Of a stretch of 47,501 nucleotides of DNA, positions 25,407 through 32,546 are shown piece after piece (positions within the stretch are counted from its first letter, which is position 1; each line of letters begins with the position of its first letter). The notes beneath the pieces are model-generated. The model had not been told where the DNA came from. It was given only the letters and a program-made list of their open reading frames with translations, and searched no databases. Origin of the DNA: Clostridia bacterium. Lineage in GTDB: Bacteria; Bacillota; Clostridia; Christensenellales; Aristaeellaceae. The DNA lies in NCBI GenBank assembly GCA_017547285.1, contig JAFYQB010000046.1, positions 1-47,501 of the forward strand. Reading direction: 5' to 3'. The translations under genes and the position numbers were made by a program.

Positions 25407-25959
25407 CTTCCAGCACCTTTGCAATCACATGGGCAGCCAGCACAGAACCGGCTTCGGAGGGATGATAATCATCCGTCTTTTCATAGGGATCGATCCACTG
25501 ACGGAGCTCGGTGAATGCCTTGCCCACATCCGCCACAAGCGCGCCGTTTTCTTCAGCCGCTTTGTGGTAGCTGTTGTACATGGCCTTATCCATTTCAGCG
25601 TAGCTCAGACCGGTGGAAGCCAGCTTTTCGCTGCCTTCGCGGTAGGCCCAGCTTGCGTACAGCACGGGCTTAGCGCCGTTTGCACGGATGATTTCGCACA
25701 GCTTTTGGACGCTTGCATGAAACAGCTTGGGCCGCAGCGCGGGCGTGTTGCTCTGCTCCTGCAAAACGATGTAATCCCATTTCTGGCGGTTGATGGCCTC
25801 CATCACCTGCGCGTGCAGTTCGTCGGAAGGCTCGAGCATCTGGTACAGGTAAGCGCCGCCGCGGGTAACGGAATCCACTTCCTCTCCCAACAGCGCAGCG
25901 ACCATTTTGGGCGTATCATGAAAATAGGTAAAGCTGTTGCCCAGCATCAGCACTTTCAT
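25387..25959 (-). CDS. SGNH/GDSL-type hydrolase
   Basis: This 190-residue protein has no signal peptide. MKVLMLGNSFTYF holds the block I nucleophile Ser in the GNSFT variant. YIVLQEQSNTPAL is a strand with the Q/N block, and DDYHPSEAGSVLAAHVI is block V with the catalytic Asp-x-x-His. Members hydrolyse esters of sugars, lipids or amides; the GNSFT form is common in Clostridia and Bacteroidota. It is the first gene of a two-gene unit with the GNAT gene. The cytoplasmic location and GNAT partner make an acyl/acetyl exchange theme conceivable, but that is speculation. Confidence 0.88.
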   Translation of the reverse strand: MKVLMLGNSFTYFHDTPKMVAALLGEEVDSVTRGGAYLYQMLEPSDELHAQVMEAINRQKWDYIVLQEQSNTPALRPKLFHASVQKLCEIIRANGAKPVLYASWAYREGSEKLASTGLSYAEMDKAMYNSYHKAAEENGALVADVGKAFTELRQWIDPYEKTDDYHPSEAGSVLAAHVIAKVLEDDWNKR

Positions 25960-25983
25960 AGGAAACCCTCCTTTGCGTGAAAG

Positions 25984-26012
25984 AAGCGCCGCCTGACGAT
26001 CAGACGGCGCTT
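25984..26012 (-). terminator. Hairpin after metQ, probable terminator
   Basis: Thirteen bases (25984-25996) pair with 26000-26012 with one mismatch and a three-base loop; the minus-strand tail CTTTC is short. It lies 15 bases past the metQ stop. Confidence 0.65.
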
Positions 26013-26026
26013 TGTTTGTGTGGTGA

Positions 26027-26839
26027 TTATTCAGCGGGGGTGAAGGTGGGGGCGAAGCCGGCGTTCACGATCAGATCGTACACTTCCTGAGTGTAGATAA
26101 CCTTTTCCAGCGCCTTGACCCACTCAGCCTCGGCATTCTCGGGCTTCACAACAACGATGTTCACATAAGCATTGGCAGCTTCGCTGTCGGCAGCTTCCAC
26201 GTACAGGCCATCCTTGTTGGGGATCAGCTCAACCAGAGTGGCGTTGTTGCCGTTGATCACGGCGTAGGCCACGTCGGCGCGGGCACCGGGGATCAGCTCG
26301 GCGTTCAGCTCAACGATTTCCAGATTGTAGGGGTTTTCCACGATATCCAGGGGAGTGCAGGTGCTCTCCAGAGTGGTGCCTTCGGGCAGCTTGATCAGAC
26401 CGGCGTTCTGGAGCAGCAGCAGGGCGCGGTTTTCGTTAACGGGGTCGTTGGGCACGGCGATGGTGTCGCCCTCGGCGATCTCTTCCAGAGAGGTCTTGGT
26501 GCCTGCATAGATGGCCATGGGCTCAAAGTGGGTGTAGATCACGGCAACCAGCTGTTCAGCTTCGGAAACCTCAGCGTTGTAGCCGGCCAGATAGGGTACA
26601 TGCTGGAAGAAGTTGGCCATAACGTCGCCGGCGGAGGTGGCGGGGTTCTCAACCACGTAGTCGGAAACAACGGTCAGTTCCAGTTCGTAGCCCAGTTCCT
26701 TCAGATCGTCGGCAACCAGTTCCATGACTTCGGCATGGGGATTCTCGGTGGCGATCACGCTGATCTTTTCAGCGGCGAAAGCGGAGGTCAGAGACAGGGT
26801 CAGAGCCAGGGCAAGTACCAGAGCGAGGAATTTCTTCAT
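26027..26839 (-). CDS. metQ: Methionine ABC transporter substrate-binding protein, apparently not lipidated
   Basis: This 270-residue NlpA/MetQ-family protein captures methionine outside the cell for MetNI. ISVIATENPHAEVMELVADD and FFQHVPYLAGYN are family blocks, and IAVPNDPVNENRALLLLQNAGLI is the conserved ligand-site segment. The start at 26839 follows AAAGGAG; an earlier in-frame start is less likely. The signal sequence is MKKFLALVLALALTLSLTS then AFAAEK: there is no lipobox cysteine, which Gram-positive MetQ proteins normally use for anchoring. It may be released, or held by MetNI only. It is the last gene of metN-metI-metQ. Confidence 0.93.
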   Translation of the reverse strand: MKKFLALVLALALTLSLTSAFAAEKISVIATENPHAEVMELVADDLKELGYELELTVVSDYVVENPATSAGDVMANFFQHVPYLAGYNAEVSEAEQLVAVIYTHFEPMAIYAGTKTSLEEIAEGDTIAVPNDPVNENRALLLLQNAGLIKLPEGTTLESTCTPLDIVENPYNLEIVELNAELIPGARADVAYAVINGNNATLVELIPNKDGLYVEAADSEAANAYVNIVVVKPENAEAEWVKALEKVIYTQEVYDLIVNAGFAPTFTPAE

Positions 26840-26859
26840 GGGGATATCTCCTTTCATTA

Positions 26860-27522
26860 TTAACGATGCTTATGATCCAGGCGGCGGGTAAGACGACCGC
26901 CAAAGACGGTAATGAGCTGTACAAGGGCAACCAGCAGCAGACTTGCGGAATACATCACATCAAACTTGCGCACATTCAGGCCCTTGACGATGGCCAGCGC
27001 ACCCAATCCGCCGCCGCCGGCAGCGCTTGCCATGGCGGTGTAGCCGAGGATGGTGGTCACGCAGATGGCTGCACCGTTCACCAGCGAGGGAACGGCTTCC
27101 GGCAGAAGCACTTTGGTGATGATCTGCCAGTTGGTGGAACCCATCGACTGCGCAGCCTCGATAATGCCGTGATCCACTTCATCCAGCGAACCTTCCACCA
27201 TGCGGGCGATGTAAGGAAATGCGCTGATAATAAGCGGGAAAACGATCGACTTGGTACCGATGGCTGTACCGATGACCGCGCGGGTCACAGGGAAGAGCAC
27301 AGCCAGCATAATGATGAAGGGAATGGAACGCAGGAAGTTGATGGCTACGCCCAACACGGCATTGAACGTGGGCGCCGGCATGATGCCGCCCTTGCGGGTT
27401 ACAACCAGCAGCACGCCCAGCGGCAGGCCGACTGCATAAGCAATCAGGCTGGACCAGAACGTCATGTACAGGGTTTCCACCGTACTGTCCCAAAGCAGGG
27501 GAAGCAGCTTTTCCCAGGTCAC
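26860..27522 (-). CDS. metI: Methionine ABC transporter permease
   Basis: This 220-residue inner-membrane protein has about five hydrophobic helices. SLDEVDHGIIEAAQSMGSTN contains the EAA loop that contacts MetN, and LLPEAVPSLVNG follows. The N-terminal TLYMTFWSSLIAYAVGLPLGVLL is typical of MetI. The GTG start overlaps the metN stop by four bases, and GAGGAGG lies ten bases upstream. It lies between metN and metQ in the standard order. Confidence 0.97.
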   Translation of the reverse strand: MTWEKLLPLLWDSTVETLYMTFWSSLIAYAVGLPLGVLLVVTRKGGIMPAPTFNAVLGVAINFLRSIPFIIMLAVLFPVTRAVIGTAIGTKSIVFPLIISAFPYIARMVEGSLDEVDHGIIEAAQSMGSTNWQIITKVLLPEAVPSLVNGAAICVTTILGYTAMASAAGGGGLGALAIVKGLNVRKFDVMYSASLLLVALVQLITVFGGRLTRRLDHKHR

Positions 27523-28520
27523 GGCACATGCACCTCCTCTACCGTCATGCCCAGCCCGCGCAGGTATTCCATCACCTGCTGAAGCTCAAAGGGATCATCG
27601 GGACGGGCAATCATCATCTGGCCGTAGGCTTTCTGGTTGAGCTGGCGGATATCGGCGGACAGGATGTTCACATCCAGCCCGATCTCCTTGACCAGTTTAC
27701 TGATAATGGGCTGTTCAGCACTTTCACCGTCAAATACGATGCGGATAGCAGGCTGAGGAGGAATCTCCTCCTGGTCGGGCAGAATGCCAAAGAGCCTGCG
27801 TCCGGCGGCAGATTTGGTGTGCATGAACACATCGTCCACGGTACCTTCCTCAGCCAGCAGACCGCCATCCAGAATGGCAACCTTGTTGCAGATCTGGCGG
27901 ATAACGGCCATTTCATGGGTGATGAGCACCACGGTAATGCCCAGTTCCTGATTGATCTTCTGCAGAAGGGCCAGAATGCTCTGGGTGGTCATGGGGTCGA
28001 GGGCACTGGTGGCCTCATCGCACAGGAGCATTTCCGGATCGCTGGCCAGTGCGCGGGCGATGGCAACGCGCTGCTTCTGGCCGCCGGAAAGCTGTGCAGG
28101 GAAAGCGTTGGCCTTGTCTTCCAGACCAACAATACGAAGCAGTTCCATTACGCGTTCGTTTGCCTGCTTCTTGGGCACGCCTGCAATTTCCAGCGGGTAG
28201 CGAACGTTGCGGGCAACGCTCTTCTGCATCAGCAGGTTAAACTGTTGGAAGATCATGGCCATGCGGCGGCGTGTAGCGCGCAGCTGCTTTTTATCCATGG
28301 CCAGAATGTTTTCACCGTCAATCAGGATCTGGCCGTCCGTCGGCGTATCCAGTCGGTTCAGGCAGCGGATCAGCGTGCTCTTGCCCGCACCGCTCATGCC
28401 GATAATGCCGTAGATATCGCCCTTTTCAATGGTCAGGTTGATGTTGGTCAGCGCATGAACCTCGCCGCCGGGGATGGGATAGATCTTGCTGAGTCCCCGG
28501 ATCTCAATTTGTGGCGTCAT
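27519..28520 (-). CDS. metN: Methionine ABC transporter ATP-binding protein
   Basis: This 333-residue ATPase energises the importer. Walker A is GMSGAGKST, the Q-loop is MIFQQFNLL, the ABC signature is [15 protein letters not shown], Walker B is [12 protein letters not shown], and the H-loop is ITHEM. Residues about 255-333 form the NIL domain, which in E. coli MetN binds methionine and trans-inhibits transport. The start at 28520 has AAAGGTG upstream. It is preceded by a leader with a short Cys/Met-rich frame and a terminator (28537-28745). Confidence 0.97.
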   Translation of the reverse strand: MTPQIEIRGLSKIYPIPGGEVHALTNINLTIEKGDIYGIIGMSGAGKSTLIRCLNRLDTPTDGQILIDGENILAMDKKQLRATRRRMAMIFQQFNLLMQKSVARNVRYPLEIAGVPKKQANERVMELLRIVGLEDKANAFPAQLSGGQKQRVAIARALASDPEMLLCDEATSALDPMTTQSILALLQKINQELGITVVLITHEMAVIRQICNKVAILDGGLLAEEGTVDDVFMHTKSAAGRRLFGILPDQEEIPPQPAIRIVFDGESAEQPIISKLVKEIGLDVNILSADIRQLNQKAYGQMMIARPDDPFELQQVMEYLRGLGMTVEEVHVP

Positions 28521-28536
28521 CCTTTGCACACCTTTC

Positions 28537-28571
28537 AACAAAAAATCCGCTTCGCGCAATCTGCGAAGCGG
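28537..28571 (-). terminator. Intrinsic terminator in the metNIQ leader (candidate attenuator)
   Basis: On the minus strand CCGCTTCGC (28563-28571) pairs perfectly with GCGAAGCGG (28547-28555) over a seven-base loop and is followed by ATTTTTTG. It lies between the leader peptide stop (28591) and the metN ribosome site, so it must be bypassed for metN expression. An upstream segment, GCTTGATT with AATC and AAGC, could form an alternative structure. Confidence 0.85.
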
Positions 28572-28590
28572 CTTACAGCGATTTTTTCAA

Positions 28591-28671
28591 TCAAGCGACG
28601 CAACACAAATAGCACGGGCCAAAATCGCACGCGCACATCATGTTCATTCGCATGGCACATCGGTTCGTCAC
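28591..28671 (-). CDS. Cys/Met-rich leader peptide, 26 residues
   Basis: A GTG at 28671 is preceded by AAGGGAGGAG with ideal spacing and opens a 26-codon frame ending in TGA at 28591. Its last 16 residues are MMCACDFGPCYLCCVA. In all there are six Cys (residues 5, 13, 15, 20, 23, 24) and four internal Met (7, 9, 11, 12), an extreme composition for such a short frame. It is the first translated element after a consensus promoter and ends 20 bases before a terminator that precedes metN. This is the layout of ribosome-mediated attenuation, where slow decoding of Cys (or Met) codons changes leader folding. Frame and ribosome site are seen; regulation is inferred. Confidence 0.75.
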   Translation of the reverse strand: MTNRCAMRMNMMCACDFGPCYLCCVA

Positions 28672-28716
28672 GTACGACTCCTCCCTTCCTGCCTTTGTCG
28701 GCTTGATATTGATGGC

Positions 28717-28745
28717 ATATTAGCATAGAAAGGGGTGGTTGTCAA
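28717..28745 (-). promoter_or_regulatory. Sigma-A promoter of the metNIQ leader
   Basis: On the minus strand TTGACA (28740-28745), 17 bases, TAATAT (28717-28722). The start of transcription would be near 28710, about 40 bases before the leader peptide. Confidence 0.8.
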
Positions 28746-28840
28746 CGGGTTAATGTCACTTTAGGGTGAAAAAGTACATAGAAATACAAAGAGAATACAA
28801 TGGGGAGGATACGGGTAATGGAAGAGCCTTTTGCGTACGA

Positions 28841-28895
28841 ATAAAATGCAGCACGCATTTGCAGCCCTTATGAGAGGGGAGCAAATGCGTGCTGC
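28841..28895 (-). terminator. Terminator after the ribbon-helix-helix gene
   Basis: A 15-pair perfect stem (28848-28862 with 28881-28895) with an 18-base loop that contains a small inner stem, followed on the minus strand by CATTTTAT. It starts about 20 bases past the stop at 28914. Confidence 0.8.
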
Positions 28896-28913
28896 CGGAT
28901 GAAGCGGAAAAGC

Positions 28914-29084
28914 TTATTCCGCGTCTTCGTTCTTTTGTTTGTTTTCCTTGGCTTCAATGTGTTTCTTCAGCAGGATGTTCACGTATTGTGAAAAGGAACG
29001 GTCGCTTTCTTCTGCCAGTGTTCTTGTCTTTTCAATGATATCGGCATCCAATGTGATGCTAATACTTTTCTTGAGTGGTTTCAT
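28914..29084 (-). CDS. Ribbon-helix-helix protein, 56 residues
   Basis: The minus strand encodes MKPLKKSISITLDADIIEKT, then RTLAEESDRSFSQYVNILLK, then a charged tail rich in Lys, Glu and Asn. This is the RHH/CopG pattern: a basic beta strand (KSISITLD), helix A, then a turn with SFSQYVN and helix B. Three ATGs in a row occur; the third (29084) has the best spacing from GAGGTG. Such proteins are dimeric DNA-binding repressors, often antitoxins. It is divergent from the small gene at 29180 and may control the shared 95-base spacer. It ends at its own terminator. Confidence 0.85.
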   Translation of the reverse strand: MKPLKKSISITLDADIIEKTRTLAEESDRSFSQYVNILLKKHIEAKENKQKNEDAE

Positions 29085-29129
29085 CATCATTCACCTCAAT
29101 CAAATAATAGCCTCAAATAGGATTAACCA

Positions 29130-29158
29130 TTGAAAGACAATGTATAATCGTGTAAAAT
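29130..29158 (+). promoter_or_regulatory. Promoter of the 91-residue unknown gene
   Basis: TTGAAA (29130-29135), 17 bases, TAAAAT (29153-29158), about 20 bases before the start codon. The spacer to the ribbon-helix-helix gene is AT-rich compared with its surroundings, a possible operator. Confidence 0.65.
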
Positions 29159-29179
29159 CGTGTTAAGGAGGTGGAGTAA

Positions 29180-29455
29180 ATGGAATTATTGAACGAAGCA
29201 GTCAAACAATTTCCGTTGATTCAAAAGCATGCGCATTACCTGTTCAAAAAAGTCCCGCCCGAAAAACGGCATGGCAAATGGAAAATGACGCTTGCAGCAG
29301 AAATGATCGAGTGGATCTGGGAAGAACTGCTGGACGAGCACACCATTCTTTACCAACTGTTTATTCGGGCGGGAATAACCTATAAGCTTGATATGAGTAT
29401 GATGGTTTTTGAGTGGTATCTGCTGGATCACAGGATCAGGCAGAACCGAAAGTAG
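29180..29455 (+). CDS. Small unknown protein divergent from a ribbon-helix-helix gene
   Basis: This is a 91-residue protein starting MELLNEAVKQFPLIQKHAHY after AAGGAGG. It is rich in aromatic residues and likely all-helical (AAEMIEWIWEELLDEHTILYQLF), with a basic end. No membrane segment, signal peptide or catalytic motif is clear. It ends in TAG, rare in this window, and runs convergently to within two bases of ahcY. Its codon use is more AT-rich than neighbouring genes. The arrangement with an RHH gene suggests a regulator/target or toxin-antitoxin pair, but TA genes are normally co-directional, so this is only a possibility. Confidence 0.75.
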   Translation: MELLNEAVKQFPLIQKHAHYLFKKVPPEKRHGKWKMTLAAEMIEWIWEELLDEHTILYQLFIRAGITYKLDMSMMVFEWYLLDHRIRQNRK

Positions 29456-29457
29456 CA

Positions 29458-30696
29458 TCAGCCGTGCAGATATTTCTCCTGCTCGGGCGTGAGGGTATCG
29501 ATTTTTACGCCCAAAGCGGTCAGCTTGCGCAGCGCTACTTCCTGATCAATATCCTTGGGCACGTCGTACAGATCAGGTTTCAGGGTCTTGCCTGCTTCGG
29601 CCATGCGCAGCGCACAGGCAAACTGCAGGGCAAAGCTCATGTCCATGATCTCCACGGGATGGCCGTCGCCGCAGGCAAGGTTCACCAGTCGGCCTTCGCC
29701 CAGCAGGTAGACGGTCTTTCCGTTTTCCAGGGTAAAGGATTCAATGTTCTTGCGAATCTCACAGCTTTCCCTGGCCATGGCGCGCAGACCGGCTACATCT
29801 ACTTCCACGTCAAAGTGACCGGCATTGCACATGATTGCACCGTCCTTCATGGTCAGCATGTGCCTGGCAGTGACCACGCCGTCGCAGCCGGTAACGGTGA
29901 TGAAGATATCGCCCAGAGGAGCCGCTTCATCCATGGGCATTACGGTAAAGCCGTCCATGACGGCCTCGATGGCCTTCACGGCATCCACCTCGGTTACGAT
30001 CACCTTCGCGCCCATGCCCTTGGCACGCATGCTTACGCCCTTGCCGCACCAGCCGTAACCGGCGACAACCACGGTGGAACCGGCAACATTCAGGTTGGTG
30101 GTGCGCATAATGCCGTCCCACACGCTCTGGCCGGTGCCGTAGCGGTTATCAAAGAGGTGCTTGCAGTCGGCGTCGTTAATGCTGAACATGGGGAAGTTCA
30201 GCTTGCCGGCCTTGGCACGGTTGCGGATGCGGATGACGCCGGTAGTGGTTTCTTCGCAGCCGCCGCGCAGGTTGACGGCCCACTCGGGATGCTCTTCGTG
30301 CAGGATGTTCAGCATTTCGCCGCCGTCATCCACCAGCACGTCGGGAATGCAGCTGAGCGCCATGCACAGATGATCGTGGTATTCCTCGGCGGTGCAGGCG
30401 TGGGTGGCAAATACGTTCACGCCGCTTTCCGCCAGCGCAGCCGCCACATCATCCTGCGTGGAGAGGGGATTGGAGCCGGTAGCGTACACTTCCGCGCCGC
30501 ACTCGCTGAGCAGCTTGGCCAGATAGGCCGTCTTGGCTTCCATGTGCACGGAAAGAGCCACCTTGAGGCCCTTCATGCTCTGGTTGCGTTTTACGTCTTC
30601 GGCAATGCCGTTGAGAACGGGCATGTGTTTGGCGGCCCATTCGATCTTCTGTTTGCCCTGCGGGGCGAGGGATGCGTCTTTGATGATGGATGCCAT
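29458..30696 (-). CDS. ahcY: Adenosylhomocysteinase
   Basis: This 412-residue NAD-dependent enzyme splits S-adenosylhomocysteine into adenosine and homocysteine, relieving inhibition of methyltransferases. The substrate/catalytic segment NFPMFSINDADCKHLFDNRYG has the catalytic Lys and Asp, and VVVAGYGWCGKGVSMRAKG is the NAD-binding loop. Length and the absence of the roughly 40-residue insertion place it in the short bacterial/thermophile-type group. GAGGTGAACAATT precedes the start. It is 11 bases after the DUF554 gene and lies just upstream, across the small-gene pair, of the metNIQ operon, consistent with a methionine-cycle neighbourhood. Confidence 0.96.
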   Translation of the reverse strand: MASIIKDASLAPQGKQKIEWAAKHMPVLNGIAEDVKRNQSMKGLKVALSVHMEAKTAYLAKLLSECGAEVYATGSNPLSTQDDVAAALAESGVNVFATHACTAEEYHDHLCMALSCIPDVLVDDGGEMLNILHEEHPEWAVNLRGGCEETTTGVIRIRNRAKAGKLNFPMFSINDADCKHLFDNRYGTGQSVWDGIMRTTNLNVAGSTVVVAGYGWCGKGVSMRAKGMGAKVIVTEVDAVKAIEAVMDGFTVMPMDEAAPLGDIFITVTGCDGVVTARHMLTMKDGAIMCNAGHFDVEVDVAGLRAMARESCEIRKNIESFTLENGKTVYLLGEGRLVNLACGDGHPVEIMDMSFALQFACALRMAEAGKTLKPDLYDVPKDIDQEVALRKLTALGVKIDTLTPEQEKYLHG

Positions 30697-30707
30697 AATT
30701 GTTCACC

Positions 30708-31400
30708 TCAGAAAAGCTGTGCAATGGGGTAGTAGAGGAAAGGAATGAGAATGGCAGGCAGCAGATTGGCGACTTTGATGTCTTTTTCCAGCACCATATT
30801 GATGCCGATGGCCATGATGAGCAGACCGCCTACGGCGCTCATTTCGGTAATGACTGCATCGCTCAGAAGCGGTGCGATGGCGGTACCCAGCAGGGCGATG
30901 GAACCCTGGTAAATGAGGATCGGCACAGCGGAAAGCATGACGCCAATGCCCAGCGAACTGGTAAATACGATGGCTGTTACGCCGTCCAGAATGGCTTTGG
31001 CGATCAGTGTGGAATGGTCGCCGCGAATGCCGCTGTCCAGCGCGCCTACCACGGCCATTGCACCCACGCAGTACACCAGACTGGCCGTTACAAAGCCCTG
31101 CGCAAAGGTGTTGTTTTCGCTGTCGTCGCGGGTGAGCTTCTTCTGCGCCCATTCGCCCAGCTGGTTCATCTTTGCATCAATGTTGATCCATGCGCCCATC
31201 ACGCCGCCAATGACCATGGACAGAATCACCAGCAGCGTATTTTGCGTTTCAATCGCGCCCAGCACGCCGATCAGGATCACGCTCAGGCCAACGCCCTGCA
31301 TAACGGTTTTGGAGATGGACTCCTTCATGCCGCGGCGCAGGAGCAAGCCGAAAGCAGAACCCAGAATGATGGCGAAACAGTTGATAATTGTTCCGATCAT
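30708..31400 (-). CDS. DUF554 membrane protein
   Basis: This is a 230-residue protein with six or seven hydrophobic helices and little else. IGTIINCFAIILGSAFGLLL at the N-terminus and GLSVILIGVLGAI, then FVTASLVYCVGAMAVVGALD and GGLLIMAIGINMV match DUF554 (YqgA-like). A GGGAGATC ribosome site precedes the ATG. It is upstream of ahcY on the same strand with an 11-base gap, so the two form a likely operon. The family has been guessed to be a transporter, without proof; the link to ahcY hints at a metabolite of the methionine cycle, but this is weak. Confidence 0.92.
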   Translation of the reverse strand: MIGTIINCFAIILGSAFGLLLRRGMKESISKTVMQGVGLSVILIGVLGAIETQNTLLVILSMVIGGVMGAWINIDAKMNQLGEWAQKKLTRDDSENNTFAQGFVTASLVYCVGAMAVVGALDSGIRGDHSTLIAKAILDGVTAIVFTSSLGIGVMLSAVPILIYQGSIALLGTAIAPLLSDAVITEMSAVGGLLIMAIGINMVLEKDIKVANLLPAILIPFLYYPIAQLF

Positions 31401-31422
31401 AGGTCAGATCTCCCTTATGCGA

Positions 31423-31454
31423 AAAAAGAAGCTGCATTTCTGCAGCTTCTTTTT
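31423..31454 (-). terminator. Terminator of the rplU-prp-rpmA operon
   Basis: A 14-pair perfect stem (31423-31436 with 31441-31454), a four-base loop and a T-run on the minus strand, 12 bases past the rpmA stop. Confidence 0.88.
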
Positions 31455-31466
31455 GTGATGCGATGC

Positions 31467-31766
31467 TTACTGAGCAGCAGAAGCGGTCTCAACGGGGTAA
31501 ACGGAAACCTGCTTCTTGTCGCGGCCCAGACGCTCGAAACGCACAATGCCATCCTTCAGAGCGAACAGGGTGTCATCGCTGCCGATGCCCACGTTCAGGC
31601 CGGGATGGATGTGAGTGCCGCGCTGACGAACGAGGATGTTACCGGCCAGAGAGAACTGACCATCGGCGCGCTTGCAGCCCAGACGCTTGCTTTCGCTGTC
31701 GCGGCCGTTACGGGTAGAGCCCACACCTTTTTTATGGGCGAAAAACTGAAGATTCAGCTTCAACAT
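31467..31766 (-). CDS. rpmA: Ribosomal protein L27 with cleavable N-terminal extension
   Basis: This 99-residue large-subunit protein carries the Bacillota-type extension MLKLNLQFF before [21 protein letters not shown]. The bond after FF is where the Prp protease cuts in Staphylococcus aureus and relatives, exposing the N-terminus that reaches the peptidyl-transferase centre. [21 protein letters not shown] is the L27 core signature. Its neighbour on the same transcript is prp, which supports processing here. It is the last gene before the terminator at 31423. Confidence 0.98.
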   Translation of the reverse strand: MLKLNLQFFAHKKGVGSTRNGRDSESKRLGCKRADGQFSLAGNILVRQRGTHIHPGLNVGIGSDDTLFALKDGIVRFERLGRDKKQVSVYPVETASAAQ

Positions 31767-31782
31767 GTTGATGTTCCTCCCA

Positions 31783-32106
31783 TCAAATGATTTGTAAATA
31801 CCGGGGATACTGCGCTGCGATATCCTGAAAGCCCTGCAGAATGGTTGTGAGGATGATCCGCGCGTCGTGATCCTGCGTGGGGGAAAGTCCCCTGGGCAAG
31901 TCCACGGCGATGAGTGCGGGCTTTTCCGTTACTTCCAGCTGAGGGGTGATATCCGCAACGCTTTGAAGAGCGTTGGCACAGGTGGTGATGAGCACGCTTG
32001 CTGCGGCGCAGACGATGTCCTGACCGCTTCTGGCGTAACCGGCATGTCCTTTGACCGTGAGGCCGCAAATGCCGTTTTCATCCCGCCTTACTTGCACGGT
32101 TGTCAT
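31783..32106 (-). CDS. prp: Ribosomal-processing cysteine protease Prp
   Basis: This 107-residue protein (YsxB family) cuts the N-terminal extension of L27. [20 protein letters not shown] contains the conserved catalytic His and Cys (G-H-A-G-Y-A and D-I-V-C-A). It lies between rplU and rpmA, its conserved position in Bacillota. The start overlaps the rplU stop by one base (TGATG), so translation is coupled. Confidence 0.96.
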   Translation of the reverse strand: MTTVQVRRDENGICGLTVKGHAGYARSGQDIVCAAASVLITTCANALQSVADITPQLEVTEKPALIAVDLPRGLSPTQDHDARIILTTILQGFQDIAAQYPRYLQII

Positions 32107-32411
32107 CAGCCGATAGAGGTGATCTCCACCTTGGTGTACTGCTGACGGTGACCGGCCTTGCGATGGTAGTTCTTCTTGCTCTTGTACTTGAAGATGATGA
32201 TCTTCTCGCCCTTAACCTGAGCAACTACCTTGCCTTCAACCTTCGCACCGGCGAGGGTGGGAGTGCCGATCTCAACGCCTTCTTCGCTGCCCAGCATGAG
32301 GACATCGAAGTTGACCTTGCTGTCTACTTCCTGGTCGAGTTTCTCCACATAGATAACGTCCCCCTGGGACACACGATACTGCTTGCCACCAGTCACGATT
32401 ACGGCATACAT
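32106..32411 (-). CDS. rplU: Ribosomal protein L21
   Basis: This 101-residue large-subunit protein starts [20 protein letters not shown], the L21 signature. [20 protein letters not shown] is the conserved C-terminal rRNA-binding part. The ATG at 32411 has AGGAGG eight bases upstream; ten extra upstream codons are open but not expected. It is the first gene of rplU-prp-rpmA, with its own promoter and leader. Confidence 0.98.
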   Translation of the reverse strand: MYAVIVTGGKQYRVSQGDVIYVEKLDQEVDSKVNFDVLMLGSEEGVEIGTPTLAGAKVEGKVVAQVKGEKIIIFKYKSKKNYHRKAGHRQQYTKVEITSIG

Positions 32412-32499
32412 GGCAAAGCACCTCCTAATATTACTCGCCAAGCGTCAGGGTGGCGTTTTTTGCGCACTTGAAAACCCCGCTTGAGCGGCTTACCGAGAT
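32412..32499 (-). promoter_or_regulatory. rplU leader with stem-loops, candidate L21-type leader
   Basis: Two stems are visible on the minus strand: CCGCT with AGCGG (in 32477-32488), followed by GGTTTT, and CGCCA (32451-32455) with TGGCG (32436-32440). Ribosomal L21 leaders are known in Bacillota; agreement with that model is untested. Confidence 0.45.
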
Positions 32500-32528
32500 A
32501 GAATACTACAAAAAGTGTTTTGTGTCAA
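32500..32528 (-). promoter_or_regulatory. Sigma-A promoter of rplU-prp-rpmA
   Basis: On the minus strand TTGACA (32523-32528), 17 bases, TATTCT (32500-32505), about 90 bases before rplU. It begins only 19 bases past the end of the gene at 32547, with no terminator between. Confidence 0.78.
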
Positions 32529-32546
32529 TGGTTTCAGACGCTTTTA

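Noticed and set aside
28572..28716. S-box (SAM-I) riboswitch or T-box upstream of metN
   Set aside because: I found neither the SAM-I core (GAGGGA...GCAACC pattern) nor the T-box AGGGTGGNACCGCG element. A short translated frame fills the leader instead.
28818..28844. Eight-codon frame with GGGGAGG ahead of it on the plus strand
   Set aside because: The peptide (MEEPFAYE) is tiny, has no clear promoter and runs into the terminator stem of the opposite gene. It is likely chance or a remnant.
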